NCBI RefSeq assembly: GCF_900215375.1
Contig: NZ_OBEF01000009.1
Span: forward strand, 1 to 64,000
DNA: 64,000 nucleotides
Origin: Enterobacter sp. CC120223-11
GTDB lineage: Bacteria > Pseudomonadota > Gammaproteobacteria > Enterobacterales > Enterobacteriaceae
Reading direction: 5' to 3'
The notes beneath the pieces were generated by a model. That model had not been told where the DNA came from and did not search any database. It saw nothing but the letters and a program-made list of their open reading frames with translations. The first letter of the stretch is position 1; the number at the start of each line of letters is the position of its first letter. Positions 54,447-63,436 of this stretch are shown here, piece by piece. The position numbers and the translations under genes are program-made.

Positions 54447-56330
54447 CTAGCGCGAAGGCTGGGAAAACTGACGTAAATCGAGCATGGCTTGATTATCTTC
54501 TGCCACCTGACTGTCCAGAATAAGCAGCGGCGTTCTGGACAGCGCTTTGCTGTACGTCTGGTAACGGCGTTCATTGAGGTAAGCCTCAGGATTGATTTTC
54601 CAGGCATTATGCTCAGCGCTGTAGCGCGTCAGGGCGACATTGGCCTGAGCCATACGTTCGCCAGCTGATGCCTCGGCGTTACTGATTGCCGTGGTCGCTT
54701 TACGCTGTGCCTCTTTCCCCTGCGCGGCGGCATATCCTCTCTCTTTCGCTATCTGAGTATTGGCCGCTATTTGTGCCGCCTGCACGCCGTGATAGGCATT
54801 CGCCGCCCCGGCTGGAGGGTGAATAGATTCCACGCGGGTATAGAGCAATTCCACGCCTGTGTGGAGTTTATCGAGGCGTTTTTGTATTTCAGTATTCATG
54901 GCCGCAGACATCGACGCCCGCTGTTCATTCAGTAACGCATCGAGCTGCTGATGGGCAAAATATTGCGTCAGAACCTGACGGGCGATGCGCTGAATGGTGG
55001 TCGGGAGGTCGTCAGTCTGATACAGACTGTTCATGGCATCGTTGTCCTGTAATCCCACTCGCCAGATAAGACGGATATCCATGTTCACAATCTGAAAGCT
55101 CTGCTTGTCACCCACGGCGCTGGCAATCACCTGCGCCTGGTCGGTGGTGTGGGAGTTATCCCACAAACGCCAGCTTTCCTGCGGGGCCGGGCCCTCAATG
55201 GTGTCGGCTATCTTGCGGCCTACGCTCTCATCTGCCGGCTTGTCACTGAGCTGAAGCTCATGCACTGCGCCATAATCGACCGCAAGCACCCGACCAAATG
55301 GCCAGGGCAGACCGACATGCAGCCCCGGAGGCAGAACAGCGACAGGGCGACCAAAGCGTTCATAGACGCCGCGCTGGGTGGAAGGAACTTCATGCAGCCC
55401 GCTGACGAGCCAGCCAATCAACACCACGCCAAAGGTGACAGGCAAAAGGATTTGACCCAGCAGCCTGAACGCCTGAATCTTGCCGACGTCCACGCCAAAG
55501 TGCTGCATGATTTTTTTGCGCAGCGCCAGCAGAGGATGAAGCGGCCAGCGATACTGTTCGGCAACCAGGCTTTGGGTCAGAAATGGCGGCTTACGGGTGA
55601 GATCAGGTTTTACACAGGCCGCAGCCAGCGTGCGCAGAAGAAACTCGAGAGCGACCAGGAAAACAATCAGGCTGGCAAGCCAGACTATCCAAAAAGCAAT
55701 GGTGAGGGATAACGCCGAAACGGCAACGGCGACCATCATCAGCACGCTGATGCTCAACGCCGTGCGCAATAATCCAATCATCGCGGCTTGTTGCGGCCAA
55801 CTTTTCAGACGACGGAAGCTGAGAGTGCGTTCACAGACCAGCAGTGCAAAGCAACCGGCCAGAAGCGCCGAACCCACCGGGATCAGACCGCTTTCAAGCG
55901 GCGCGAAAACGTTGTCCGTACTGAGGTTCTTACTGACCAGCACCAGCGCGATAATGGAACAAGCGGCGGTCAGCCCAAGATGAATAATGTGCGGTTCCCA
56001 TCTCGCCAAATATTCGTCCAGCGTTTTAAGCCAGGCCAGTTTCTTCCAGCGTGGTTTTTCGGGGGGTGCTGTTTGAGTCTCTGCTTCCCAGGGCTCAGGA
56101 ATGGAAGATGCCCTCAGCGCATTGTCTACCACTGCAAAAGTTAATAACCCTGATGCCAGAAGTGGCCGAAAAACCATCATCCAGACACTTTGCGTATCGA
56201 TAAACTCCAGCAGAAAGAAGAGGATAGCCACAACACCAAGGAGCATGCTGACAATGGCTCTGCACCATAAAAGGCGAGAACGTAGTCGCGTATCCAGGCG
56301 GGTGGCATCACTTTGAAGGCTAGGCTCCAT
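54447..56330 (-). CDS. Large multi-helix SPFH-domain (HflK-like) protein
   Basis: The 627-aa protein starts the operon. About seven to eight hydrophobic segments lie in the N-terminal 310 residues. An SPFH domain follows (from VPSTQRGVYERFGRPV at about 317), ending with a coiled coil rich in Ala/Glu/Gln (SNAEASAGERMAQANVAL). The added membrane half is not found in ordinary HflK. The gene order with an HflC-like protein, a second HflK-like protein and a P1B ATPase suggests a membrane microdomain or protease-control unit linked to metal export; that is inference. Confidence 0.82.
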   Translation of the reverse strand: MEPSLQSDATRLDTRLRSRLLWCRAIVSMLLGVVAILFFLLEFIDTQSVWMMVFRPLLASGLLTFAVVDNALRASSIPEPWEAETQTAPPEKPRWKKLAWLKTLDEYLARWEPHIIHLGLTAACSIIALVLVSKNLSTDNVFAPLESGLIPVGSALLAGCFALLVCERTLSFRRLKSWPQQAAMIGLLRTALSISVLMMVAVAVSALSLTIAFWIVWLASLIVFLVALEFLLRTLAAACVKPDLTRKPPFLTQSLVAEQYRWPLHPLLALRKKIMQHFGVDVGKIQAFRLLGQILLPVTFGVVLIGWLVSGLHEVPSTQRGVYERFGRPVAVLPPGLHVGLPWPFGRVLAVDYGAVHELQLSDKPADESVGRKIADTIEGPAPQESWRLWDNSHTTDQAQVIASAVGDKQSFQIVNMDIRLIWRVGLQDNDAMNSLYQTDDLPTTIQRIARQVLTQYFAHQQLDALLNEQRASMSAAMNTEIQKRLDKLHTGVELLYTRVESIHPPAGAANAYHGVQAAQIAANTQIAKERGYAAAQGKEAQRKATTAISNAEASAGERMAQANVALTRYSAEHNAWKINPEAYLNERRYQTYSKALSRTPLLILDSQVAEDNQAMLDLRQFSQPSR

Positions 56331-56421
56331 TAGGGCTCCTGTTTAAAGAAGACACACTCTAAAAACGTGATAACGAGTCGATGAGGTCAATTGTTATACC
56401 AGAACACGCAACACATTTCGG

Positions 56422-56435
56422 CTCCCTTAAGGGAG
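56422..56435. terminator. Palindrome after the small Cys-rich gene
   Basis: The perfect 14-bp palindrome ctcccttaagggag is 44 bp downstream of the 81-aa gene (minus strand). It has no clear T-run. It may be a hairpin or an operator for the SPFH-ATPase operon that begins at 56330. Confidence 0.3.
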
Positions 56436-56479
56436 TCTTGAACTGACAATGACTGCGCTTTTCTGCTCTGAGACGGTGA

Positions 56480-56725
56480 CTAACGTGAATGCGTTCGCAA
56501 CATCGTACAGAATGGACAACTGCAGCCTGCTAGCGGGGAAGCCTTGCAGGTACCGCCGAGCGCGGTGGGTGGATGAGATGCGTTAAATCCAGTAAAAATA
56601 CCGGATGCTATCGGGCTGAGCTGGCTCGTCGGGAGGGGAGAAACACTGACCGTTTCTGCTTTAAAGGCCAGACAACTGAAAGAACTTAAGGCAAGCGATG
56701 CGACAATCATGCTGCGAATTTTCAT
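56480..56725 (-). CDS. Small exported Cys-rich protein
   Basis: The 81-aa product has a signal peptide (MKIRSMIVASLALSSFSCLA, cut near residue 20-22). A short mature part carries GGTCKA and then CSCPFC near the C-terminus, four cysteines that could bind metal or form disulfides. It lies 150 bp ahead of the SPFH/P1B-ATPase operon on the same strand, so a periplasmic metal-binding role is possible. I do not recognise the family. The ribosome site is weak (GGAT). Confidence 0.55.
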   Translation of the reverse strand: MKIRSMIVASLALSSFSCLAFKAETVSVSPLPTSQLSPIASGIFTGFNASHPPTALGGTCKASPLAGCSCPFCTMLRTHSR

Positions 56726-56881
56726 TTAGGTCATCCGAAACTGTAAGCAACGGGCGTTTCTACGATTTGTCGTGATAAGCGCGCATCCTTCGCGACGACA
56801 AACACCATCGTTATACTATAACGTAACCATAAAAATTGTCAGATTTTCTTGCATACTTCAATTACAGCCGCTCTTCACGGC

Positions 56882-58810
56882 CTAGCCGTTTCTGATTTTT
56901 GCATCGATAAAAGGCTGAGGTTTGCCAAACAGATAACCCTGAGCAAAATCACAGCCCAGCGCCTGAAGGCTCTCCAGCTGCTCCTGCGTTTCAACCCCTT
57001 CGGCAACGGCCTTCATATTGAGGGATTTCGCCATACCTGTGATAAGCCTGATGATATTCAAAGCATCGCCCTGGGCAGATATCGAATGCACAAAGGACTT
57101 ATCTATTTTGATTTTATCGAAGGCAATCCTGCTGAGGCGCGACAGAGAAGAGTATCCGGTACCAAAATCATCGATAGAGATTTTCACGCCCAGAGCACGC
57201 AGTCTGTTAAGCGTATTCACCGGCGTGCTGCTCTCGGTAAAGAGAGAGGATTCGGTCACTTCCAGCTCAAGCCGCTCAGCCGCAAGCCCCGTGTCCTTCA
57301 GGATAGACATCACTATGCCGGTAAAAGCTTTACTGCTGAGCTGAACGGGAGAGACGTTGACAGAAATTTTGGTCGGTACCGCCCAGCAAGCGGCTTCCCG
57401 GCAGGCCATTTCAAGTACAGATTTCCCCATCTCGTTAATCATGCCGGTTTTTTCGGCCACGGGAATAAAGGTGTCCGGCGACAGCACGCCCTTCAGGGGA
57501 TGTATCCAGCGAATCAGCGCTTCATAGCTGTAAATTTCGCGGCTGAAGGAGTCGACTATCGGCTGATAGTAAACCACGAACTCTTTATTCACTAAGGCCT
57601 GGGCCATATCGTGCTCAAGCGTTCGGCTTTCCTGCAGCTTGTCTAACATCCATTGCCGGAAGACTTTTATCTTACCTGCACCTTCATTTTTTGCTTCATA
57701 AAGGGCCAGGTCGGCAAATTTATAGAGGTAGTCAGAGCGACGTTCAGTGTCTGAGATAACAATACCGACGCAGGTGGTGATATTGATAACCGTGTTATAG
57801 ATGGTGTATGGCTGGTTGATGGCATCACAGATTTTTTGTGCTCGTGAAACGGCACCCGTCTCCGTCAAGCCACTGGAGAGAAACGCAAATTCATCCCCGC
57901 CTAAGCGATAAAGCGTTGCGGAGGTCAGGCCAATCGCAATCAGGCGTTGTGAGATCTGGCGTAATAACATGTCACCGACATCATGACCATAGGTGTCATT
58001 GACTTCCTTGAATCGGTCTAAATCAAACAACATCACCGTCACAGAGCTATCAATTTTTGCTGCGACCTCGATGGTTTCAGTTAGATTGCCCCAGAAGAAA
58101 TGTCGGTTATTCATCTCGGTCAGCGAGTCATGATAGACGTCATATTCCAGTCGGGCATTCTGGATTTGCAGCTGCTCTTTAGATTCCTGCAGCGCATCAG
58201 CAAGGCTCTTGACCTGAAGATGTGCCAGACGAATATTTCTGTTTTGGTAAAATATCAGCAACCCCAGTATCGCACTCATAATAATCAGCAATACAGAGGT
58301 CGCGGAGTAGATATAGTACAGGGTTTTAATCTTCAGGTTGGCGTCACTAACCGAGTTGATATCCCTGTCCAAAGCACCGGACGACAGACTGCCCAACCGG
58401 GCATCGAGCGAGTGCATGGTCTTCAGATAGGCCTGGATTTCAGGGCGGTTCATCTTCTCAAGATGAGTATCCAGATAATCAAGGGCCTGCTCGAGCTGTG
58501 ACGCTAACTCCTGATGGGCTTTACTGCTGTCAATGTATCCCTTCAGGTCGCCCTCTTTCATTAAATCGCTCTGGCTGAGCATAATGTCGAGACGCAGGCG
58601 CGCCTCGTCCATCGACATATTCTCATCGATAGTGTAAAGACCCAGCATCGATTCAAACCGGTAATACTCTGACACCAGCTGTGCAGCAGACCAGGAAGCC
58701 GTGTAATGGGTCAGCTTTTGCAGCTCCTGCTGCCTTTCATGCACAAGGTAAGAGATATACCCGGTCGATATAAACAGGAAAAAAATGATGCCAGCCAGAA
58801 TTCTGTTCAT
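56882..58810 (-). CDS. Membrane GGDEF-EAL protein
   Basis: The 642-aa protein has two membrane helices (about 4-22 and 165-188) around a helical periplasmic sensor region. A cytoplasmic GGDEF domain (intact GGDEF at 304-308) and an EAL domain (EAL at 430-432, DDFGTGYSSL, KIDKSFV, EGVET) follow. Both catalytic motif sets look complete, so it could make and degrade cyclic di-GMP. I see no RxxD inhibitory site ahead of GGDEF. It is 17 bp downstream of a periplasmic protein gene that may modulate it. Confidence 0.93.
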   Translation of the reverse strand: MNRILAGIIFFLFISTGYISYLVHERQQELQKLTHYTASWSAAQLVSEYYRFESMLGLYTIDENMSMDEARLRLDIMLSQSDLMKEGDLKGYIDSSKAHQELASQLEQALDYLDTHLEKMNRPEIQAYLKTMHSLDARLGSLSSGALDRDINSVSDANLKIKTLYYIYSATSVLLIIMSAILGLLIFYQNRNIRLAHLQVKSLADALQESKEQLQIQNARLEYDVYHDSLTEMNNRHFFWGNLTETIEVAAKIDSSVTVMLFDLDRFKEVNDTYGHDVGDMLLRQISQRLIAIGLTSATLYRLGGDEFAFLSSGLTETGAVSRAQKICDAINQPYTIYNTVINITTCVGIVISDTERRSDYLYKFADLALYEAKNEGAGKIKVFRQWMLDKLQESRTLEHDMAQALVNKEFVVYYQPIVDSFSREIYSYEALIRWIHPLKGVLSPDTFIPVAEKTGMINEMGKSVLEMACREAACWAVPTKISVNVSPVQLSSKAFTGIVMSILKDTGLAAERLELEVTESSLFTESSTPVNTLNRLRALGVKISIDDFGTGYSSLSRLSRIAFDKIKIDKSFVHSISAQGDALNIIRLITGMAKSLNMKAVAEGVETQEQLESLQALGCDFAQGYLFGKPQPFIDAKIRNG

Positions 58811-58827
58811 GTTGGTCTTCTGACCCC

Positions 58828-59322
58828 TTACTCAATCGTCATTTTGCTGACCTGCCAGGCTGACCTTGAGTAGTAGATCTGATTATTCAGCTCAGGCAAG
58901 CTGTCGTAAGGGTAGACCACAAACAGCGGGCCTTTATCACGGACACGCATGTATTCGCCGTTGATTTTCAGGGCAAGGATAACGTTGTACTTCTTGAAAT
59001 CGCTGAGAGGGATATCCGTGGTGTAGTCGTTAAGCGCAGTGACCTTAACAACAGAGCCTTTTGCCCCGACGTAATCCATGAGTTTTTGCAGGGAGATACC
59101 CGTGAAGGTCGTACGGCCATCATACCAGGGGGACGTCGTCTGGAAGCTAACCAGCCCTAACTTCTCGAGGCTGGCGACATCAAAAACCGCTTTGCCATCC
59201 TCATTGGTATTTTCGATATTACCCGACATTGTTAAAAGGACTTTACCGGCAGGTTTGGGAATTTCACCCGCCCATGTCTGTGTGCAGACTACCAGGCTTA
59301 ACAGCATGACAATGAACCGCAT
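58828..59322 (-). CDS. Exported molybdopterin-oxidoreductase-fold protein
   Basis: The 164-aa protein has a signal peptide (to about residue 18, TQTWA). The fold resembles the oxidoreductase molybdopterin-binding domain, with GISLQKLMDYVGA, the VTALNDYTTDIPLSDF segment and a MRVRDKGPLFVVYPYD motif. The cofactor cysteine of true SUOX enzymes was not seen. GAGG precedes the ATG. It shares an operon with the GGDEF-EAL gene, so a periplasmic ligand sensor for that protein is plausible. Confidence 0.78.
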   Translation of the reverse strand: MRFIVMLLSLVVCTQTWAGEIPKPAGKVLLTMSGNIENTNEDGKAVFDVASLEKLGLVSFQTTSPWYDGRTTFTGISLQKLMDYVGAKGSVVKVTALNDYTTDIPLSDFKKYNVILALKINGEYMRVRDKGPLFVVYPYDSLPELNNQIYYSRSAWQVSKMTIE

Positions 59323-59755
59323 TTTGACCTCGTCTTTCTACCGTATGTTAAAGAATTATAATTTAGTTACTGTGCTATTTATATATGCGGCTTGGGCATT
59401 GTTGATGCAATCACACGCCTTTGACTTAAATCCCTTATAAATCAATACATTAATTTTAGTTATATTTTTAATATTAATTAAGCAACAGCCATACTTTTAT
59501 TTAAGTCGCACTAAACCCTCACATCATTGAACAAAAAACAACCAGCTCATTTATTCGAGGCAAATAAACACGCAATAAAGCAAAGGTTACCTCGTTAATA
59601 CTGATATGTCGTATCGCTCATTTATGGCGTACCGCGAGGCCATTCTGCCGTCCTCCTTCGGCTGATTTGATACGCACGCAATTATGTAACAAATTTGCAA
59701 CATAATATCAATATACTCCGCGCCTTGTTTACATTTACCTGCAAGGAGTGTTGCT
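59323..59755. other. Divergent intergenic region (433 bp)
   Basis: AT-rich sequence between the sensor gene at 59322 (minus) and the phosphatase-autotransporter (plus). It must hold both promoters. No gene or clear operator was found. AAGGAG lies at its right end as the ribosome site for the TTG start. Confidence 0.5.
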
Positions 59756-61666
59756 TTGAAATTGTCCGTACGTCCTCTGGCTGTTCTGATTTGCCTGATC
59801 TGCTCTGCCGCCCAGGCTGAAACCGTTCTCACGACGCCCCACCTCGTCGGGATCGACAATTTTCGTGATATTGCGGGGATCGGTACGGCTTATACCACCG
59901 CCCACAACGGTGAAATGCGCTCAGGGGTTTTCTATCGCTCCAATGCCCTGACGCCAAAAGGTGACGATCTTGCCACGCTGAACAGCCTGAATATCTCTAC
60001 GGTTGTTGACGTGCGTTCCCCCGCAGAAGTGGCCGCACAGGGCGATACGCTGCCTGAAGGCAGCCGGTACGTGAACATTGACCTTATCGGGAATAACGGC
60101 GCGTTCGTTATCGATCTGTCGAAAATGACCGTCGGCGATGTTGACGCGATGATGGAAGATGGCGAGCGAAGCTTCGTGACCAGTGGCTATGCGCGCGAGG
60201 GGCTTGGCAGCGTATTCCGGGAGCTCGCCAGTGCGGATGATGCCGCACTCTTCCACTGTACGGCAGGAAAAGATCGCACAGGCTGGATAAGCGCGGTGCT
60301 GCAATCAATCGCGGGCGTAAGCCAGGACGATATTATGGCGAACTATCTCGCCACCAACGATTATACGGCGGCACGCCTGAATGCCACCGTCGCCATGCTA
60401 CCTGCCTCGATGAAAGAGACATACGGCGCGCTGATGGGCGTGCGGGCAAACTGGCTGCAGGCAGGACTGGAGCAGGTCGTCGCCAGCTATGGTTCAATGG
60501 ATAATTATCTCAAGGAAGGTCTGGGCCTCGATCAGGCCACAATTTATGTGCTCAGAGGCAAGATGGTGCGTTATCTGATGCTGCCCGGTCAGGAAAATCT
60601 GTCTGGCAACGCGGCGGCAGGAGCCAGCGCGCTGAATGCCTTGCAGGATTCGTCACTCTCCGGGCACTACACCGCCTATAACTATTATCTGCAAAATGCC
60701 ATCGTTCAGGGCTCCCTGGGCGGGGTGGAAACACAGATTGGCGGCCAGGTTCACGCTGATACCGAAAGTTATCTGCTGCGCCAGCCGTCCCGCCAGTACG
60801 ATGCCATCACCCCGCAAATTTCAGGCCGCAACCTTCAGGCCGAACAGTCGCAGGTCTGGCTACAAGGACTGACGGGTTACCTGGGTACCGACCGCCAGGA
60901 TGGAGCAAGCTCCAGTAATGAGCATACCAGCGGCGCACTCGTCGGCGTCACCCACCGCTTTAACGACGCCGCCGCGGCGAATGGCGCTATCGGTTACAGT
61001 CATGGTTCCGTCTCTGCAGCAGGTGGCAATGTTAAAACCAATACCACTTCCGCAACGCTCGGCGTTCGCTATGGTTTCAGCTCTCTCAACACCGGCCCGT
61101 GGGCCGGCGTTCAGGGCAGCGCGGGCTATATCGATTATCAGAGCGAGCGGCACCTTTCTCAGGGTCTGGGGACGGCAAAGGGTGACAGCAACGGGCAATA
61201 TTACAGCGGCCGGGCCTCGTTAGGCTGGCTCAGCACTGCGAAAACATTGACGATTGATCCGGCCCTTGGCGTTCAGGTCACCCATCTTGCTATCGATGGA
61301 TTCCAGGAGACAGGGAGCGAACTGGCGCTGGACATGGCGGGTGTGAATGACACACAGACCAGCCTGACTGCCGATCTTGGCATTGGGATCCTGCCGCAGC
61401 AGGCCGGAAGCTGGACGTTAACGCCGGGCATCAATCTTGGCTATGAGCGCCTGCTGAATGACGACCGCCCCACCAGCCATAGCACACTCTATGGCATCGG
61501 CATCGACCAGACCTCTGCCTTTGGTAGCAAAAACCTGTATAAGGCGGGCCTGCGTCTTAGCGGCGGCTATCGTAATGTGACGGTCACTTCACGCGCGGAT
61601 TACCTCACCGCCGATACCCACAGTGACGGCATTTCTGGTCAGTTGGACGTCGCGGTTGCCTTTTAA
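59756..61666 (+). CDS. Tyrosine phosphatase-autotransporter fusion
   Basis: This 636-aa protein joins a signal peptide (to about residue 21, SAAQA) and a tyrosine/dual-specificity phosphatase domain (about 25-280). The phosphatase signature H167-C168-TAGKD-R174 is intact, and DNFRDIAG and a general-acid-type loop are upstream. A linker and an autotransporter beta-barrel (about 370-636, alternating strands, ending in AVAF) follow. The start is TTG at 59756 with AAGGAG seven bases before it. It would place a phosphatase on or outside the outer membrane. The targets are unknown. Confidence 0.9.
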   Translation: MKLSVRPLAVLICLICSAAQAETVLTTPHLVGIDNFRDIAGIGTAYTTAHNGEMRSGVFYRSNALTPKGDDLATLNSLNISTVVDVRSPAEVAAQGDTLPEGSRYVNIDLIGNNGAFVIDLSKMTVGDVDAMMEDGERSFVTSGYAREGLGSVFRELASADDAALFHCTAGKDRTGWISAVLQSIAGVSQDDIMANYLATNDYTAARLNATVAMLPASMKETYGALMGVRANWLQAGLEQVVASYGSMDNYLKEGLGLDQATIYVLRGKMVRYLMLPGQENLSGNAAAGASALNALQDSSLSGHYTAYNYYLQNAIVQGSLGGVETQIGGQVHADTESYLLRQPSRQYDAITPQISGRNLQAEQSQVWLQGLTGYLGTDRQDGASSSNEHTSGALVGVTHRFNDAAAANGAIGYSHGSVSAAGGNVKTNTTSATLGVRYGFSSLNTGPWAGVQGSAGYIDYQSERHLSQGLGTAKGDSNGQYYSGRASLGWLSTAKTLTIDPALGVQVTHLAIDGFQETGSELALDMAGVNDTQTSLTADLGIGILPQQAGSWTLTPGINLGYERLLNDDRPTSHSTLYGIGIDQTSAFGSKNLYKAGLRLSGGYRNVTVTSRADYLTADTHSDGISGQLDVAVAF

Positions 61667-61730
61667 TCTTTCCAGATTTACGCACACCTCCCTCTTATAA
61701 AAGGGAAGCTGAATAGTCAGTATTCAGGCT

Positions 61731-61760
61731 AAACGGTTCTGGTCATCGCCGGAACCGTTT
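61731..61760 (+). terminator. Hairpin after the autotransporter gene
   Basis: A 9-bp perfect stem (aaacggttc / gaaccgttt) with a 12-nt loop lies 65 bp after the stop. It is followed by A-rich sequence on the plus strand. Confidence 0.55.
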
Positions 61761-61948
61761 AAAACAATATGAGCAATTAAGGCTGATCCCGCCTGCAAAC
61801 GACCCTGCGCCCACGGCAATCTAATTGATGAAATCGTTATTGCAGGATGAAAATCGGTGACGTCGCGCTCTGATTTATCCCCTGGTGACAGGCACAAAAA
61901 ATAAGATTATTCTCATCCCGCTGTTTTACTTAACTCTATGAGAATACT

Positions 61949-62416
61949 ATGAATAAAATAATTTTCGCAGCAGTCATTCTTTCCTCGATGCTTCTGGGTG
62001 GGTGTGCGTCGGTTCCTCTGGCCAGTACTGCAGAAAATGCGACTGCTAAATCATTCCCGGTCCCGGAAAATGGCAAGGCAGGCCTCTATGTGTACAGAGA
62101 TAGCTTCGTCGGGAAAGCGTTAAAAAAGGATGTCTATCTTGACGGACGTTGCCTTGGTGAAACGTCCGACAGAGTCTTTTTCTATCAGCAAATATCAACC
62201 GACCAGCCACACACGCTGGGCACTGAATCCGAGTTCTCACCCAATAATCTGACCCTCAATGCGATGCCCGGGAAGAACTATTTTGTTCGCCAGTACATCA
62301 AAATGGGCGTGTTTGTAGGCGGGGCTGGGCTGCAGCAGGTTTCTGACATCGAAGGGATGCGTGTCGTTTCTAAATCTGAAGTAAAGTTAGCTGTGCCAGG
62401 ACATTGCGATAACTGA
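61949..62416 (+). CDS. DUF2846-type lipoprotein
   Basis: The 155-aa protein has a lipobox LLGGC (C19) after a hydrophobic signal. The mature domain shows GKAGLYVYRDSFVGKA, the KDVYLDGRCLGET segment and PGKNYFVRQYI, which fit the DUF2846 family. It is probably anchored in the outer membrane. It stands alone, with hairpins on both sides. The function is unknown. Confidence 0.85.
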   Translation: MNKIIFAAVILSSMLLGGCASVPLASTAENATAKSFPVPENGKAGLYVYRDSFVGKALKKDVYLDGRCLGETSDRVFFYQQISTDQPHTLGTESEFSPNNLTLNAMPGKNYFVRQYIKMGVFVGGAGLQQVSDIEGMRVVSKSEVKLAVPGHCDN

Positions 62417-62432
62417 TCGCGGCAAAGATATC

Positions 62433-62456
62433 ACCCAGCCCATATTGGGGCTGGGT
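62433..62456 (+). terminator. Hairpin after the DUF2846 lipoprotein
   Basis: A 9-bp stem (acccagccc / gggctgggt) with a 6-nt loop lies 17 bp after the stop codon. There is no T-run, so the strength is uncertain. Confidence 0.5.
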
Positions 62457-62482
62457 ATCACAGGCCAATGACAAGTTCATAT

Positions 62483-62617
62483 TTAAGCCGTACTTAACAA
62501 CGCTTTTTCCATTAGCTGCTTCAGCGTCATTTGAGCCGCATGAATCACCTCATTTCCCGCCCCTTGCTGTAGCGTAATACCGAGATTCCCCAGGGGTGGC
62601 AAAATAGCATCAGACAT
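62483..62617 (-). CDS. Small ORF or gene remnant of unknown identity
   Basis: A 44-codon frame starts at ATG 62615-62617 (MSDAILPPLGNLGITLQQG...) and ends at TAA. The frame stays open further upstream without another start. The composition looks protein-like (helix with HAAQMTLKQLMEKAL), so it could be the 3' end of a lost gene. There is no ribosome site and I do not recognise the family. Confidence 0.25.
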   Translation of the reverse strand: MSDAILPPLGNLGITLQQGAGNEVIHAAQMTLKQLMEKALLSTA

Positions 62618-62717
62618 CGATACAAAATTCAGATTGCATACACACTCATTCGTTTTCCTTCTACAAATAAACTGACTATAGTGGAATAACCAATTGAATT
62701 AAGAAGGAATAGGTACG

Positions 62718-63134
62718 ATGAGTGAAGCGATTAATAATCTCAACGCCGCAATGCAAAAAGCTATCGCAGGTCGCCCTGCTGTAGGTGGATTTCCCTATCT
62801 GGCAGAAACCCTCCGAAAGGCCGGAGTCATAAAGAATGAATGGGAGCTCCCTTCATGCCAAAGTCTGTATATCACTACGCTCGGGCCGGTAATGATGCCG
62901 GGTCAGTATCTCACGACAAATCCAGCGGATATTCCGACATTTGATGAGCGCGCGCTTATCCACGCATTAAGGGAAGATCAGGCAGGTAAAACCACCTTCC
63001 CCGAATTTCTGTCCGCGGTTTGGAAAGCAGGGATTGTTCGATATAGCGTCGATTTCTCCGCTCGTGAAGTCTCTTATTATGGCTGCAATGGCGAAAGTTA
63101 TATTGAGGCCTATCCGGAAGTTCGTATTTGTTAA
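62718..63134 (+). CDS. DUF1398 family protein
   Basis: The 138-aa soluble protein belongs to DUF1398 (YbcV-like), recognised from the region TFPEFLSAVWKAGIVRYSVDF and the C-terminal CNGESYIEAYPEV. AAGGAATAGG precedes the ATG at 62718. Members are often found in phage-derived or accessory regions; the function is unknown. Confidence 0.85.
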   Translation: MSEAINNLNAAMQKAIAGRPAVGGFPYLAETLRKAGVIKNEWELPSCQSLYITTLGPVMMPGQYLTTNPADIPTFDERALIHALREDQAGKTTFPEFLSAVWKAGIVRYSVDFSAREVSYYGCNGESYIEAYPEVRIC

Positions 63135-63436
63135 TCAAGCCGTCCGTTGACAGACATACACCAGAAAGTGTCAGCATAGTTGGCCGACAACGACTGCTTT
63201 GGCACCCAGCAGCCATTCTGACCCAACCTCGTCATAAGAAGGGAGTTATGAGCAAATCTTGTCGACGAGAGTGATGTGATTTGCAACCGGTCGCTATATT
63301 TTGCGGGATGACAATACCCAGCAGAAATGGCTGGAGCCGTATTATGCGCTGTCTCACTGCGAAGCTAAGACCGCGCGACTCCAGCCATCTATTGAAAAAC
63401 CGTCGCCTCGAAGGATTTGACGGTGTGATATCAGAT
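63135..63436. other. Intergenic region (302 bp)
   Basis: No convincing gene. A pair of 11-bp inverted segments, aatggctggag (63326) and ctccagccatc (63381), may form a hairpin ahead of the convergent SDR gene. Confidence 0.35.
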
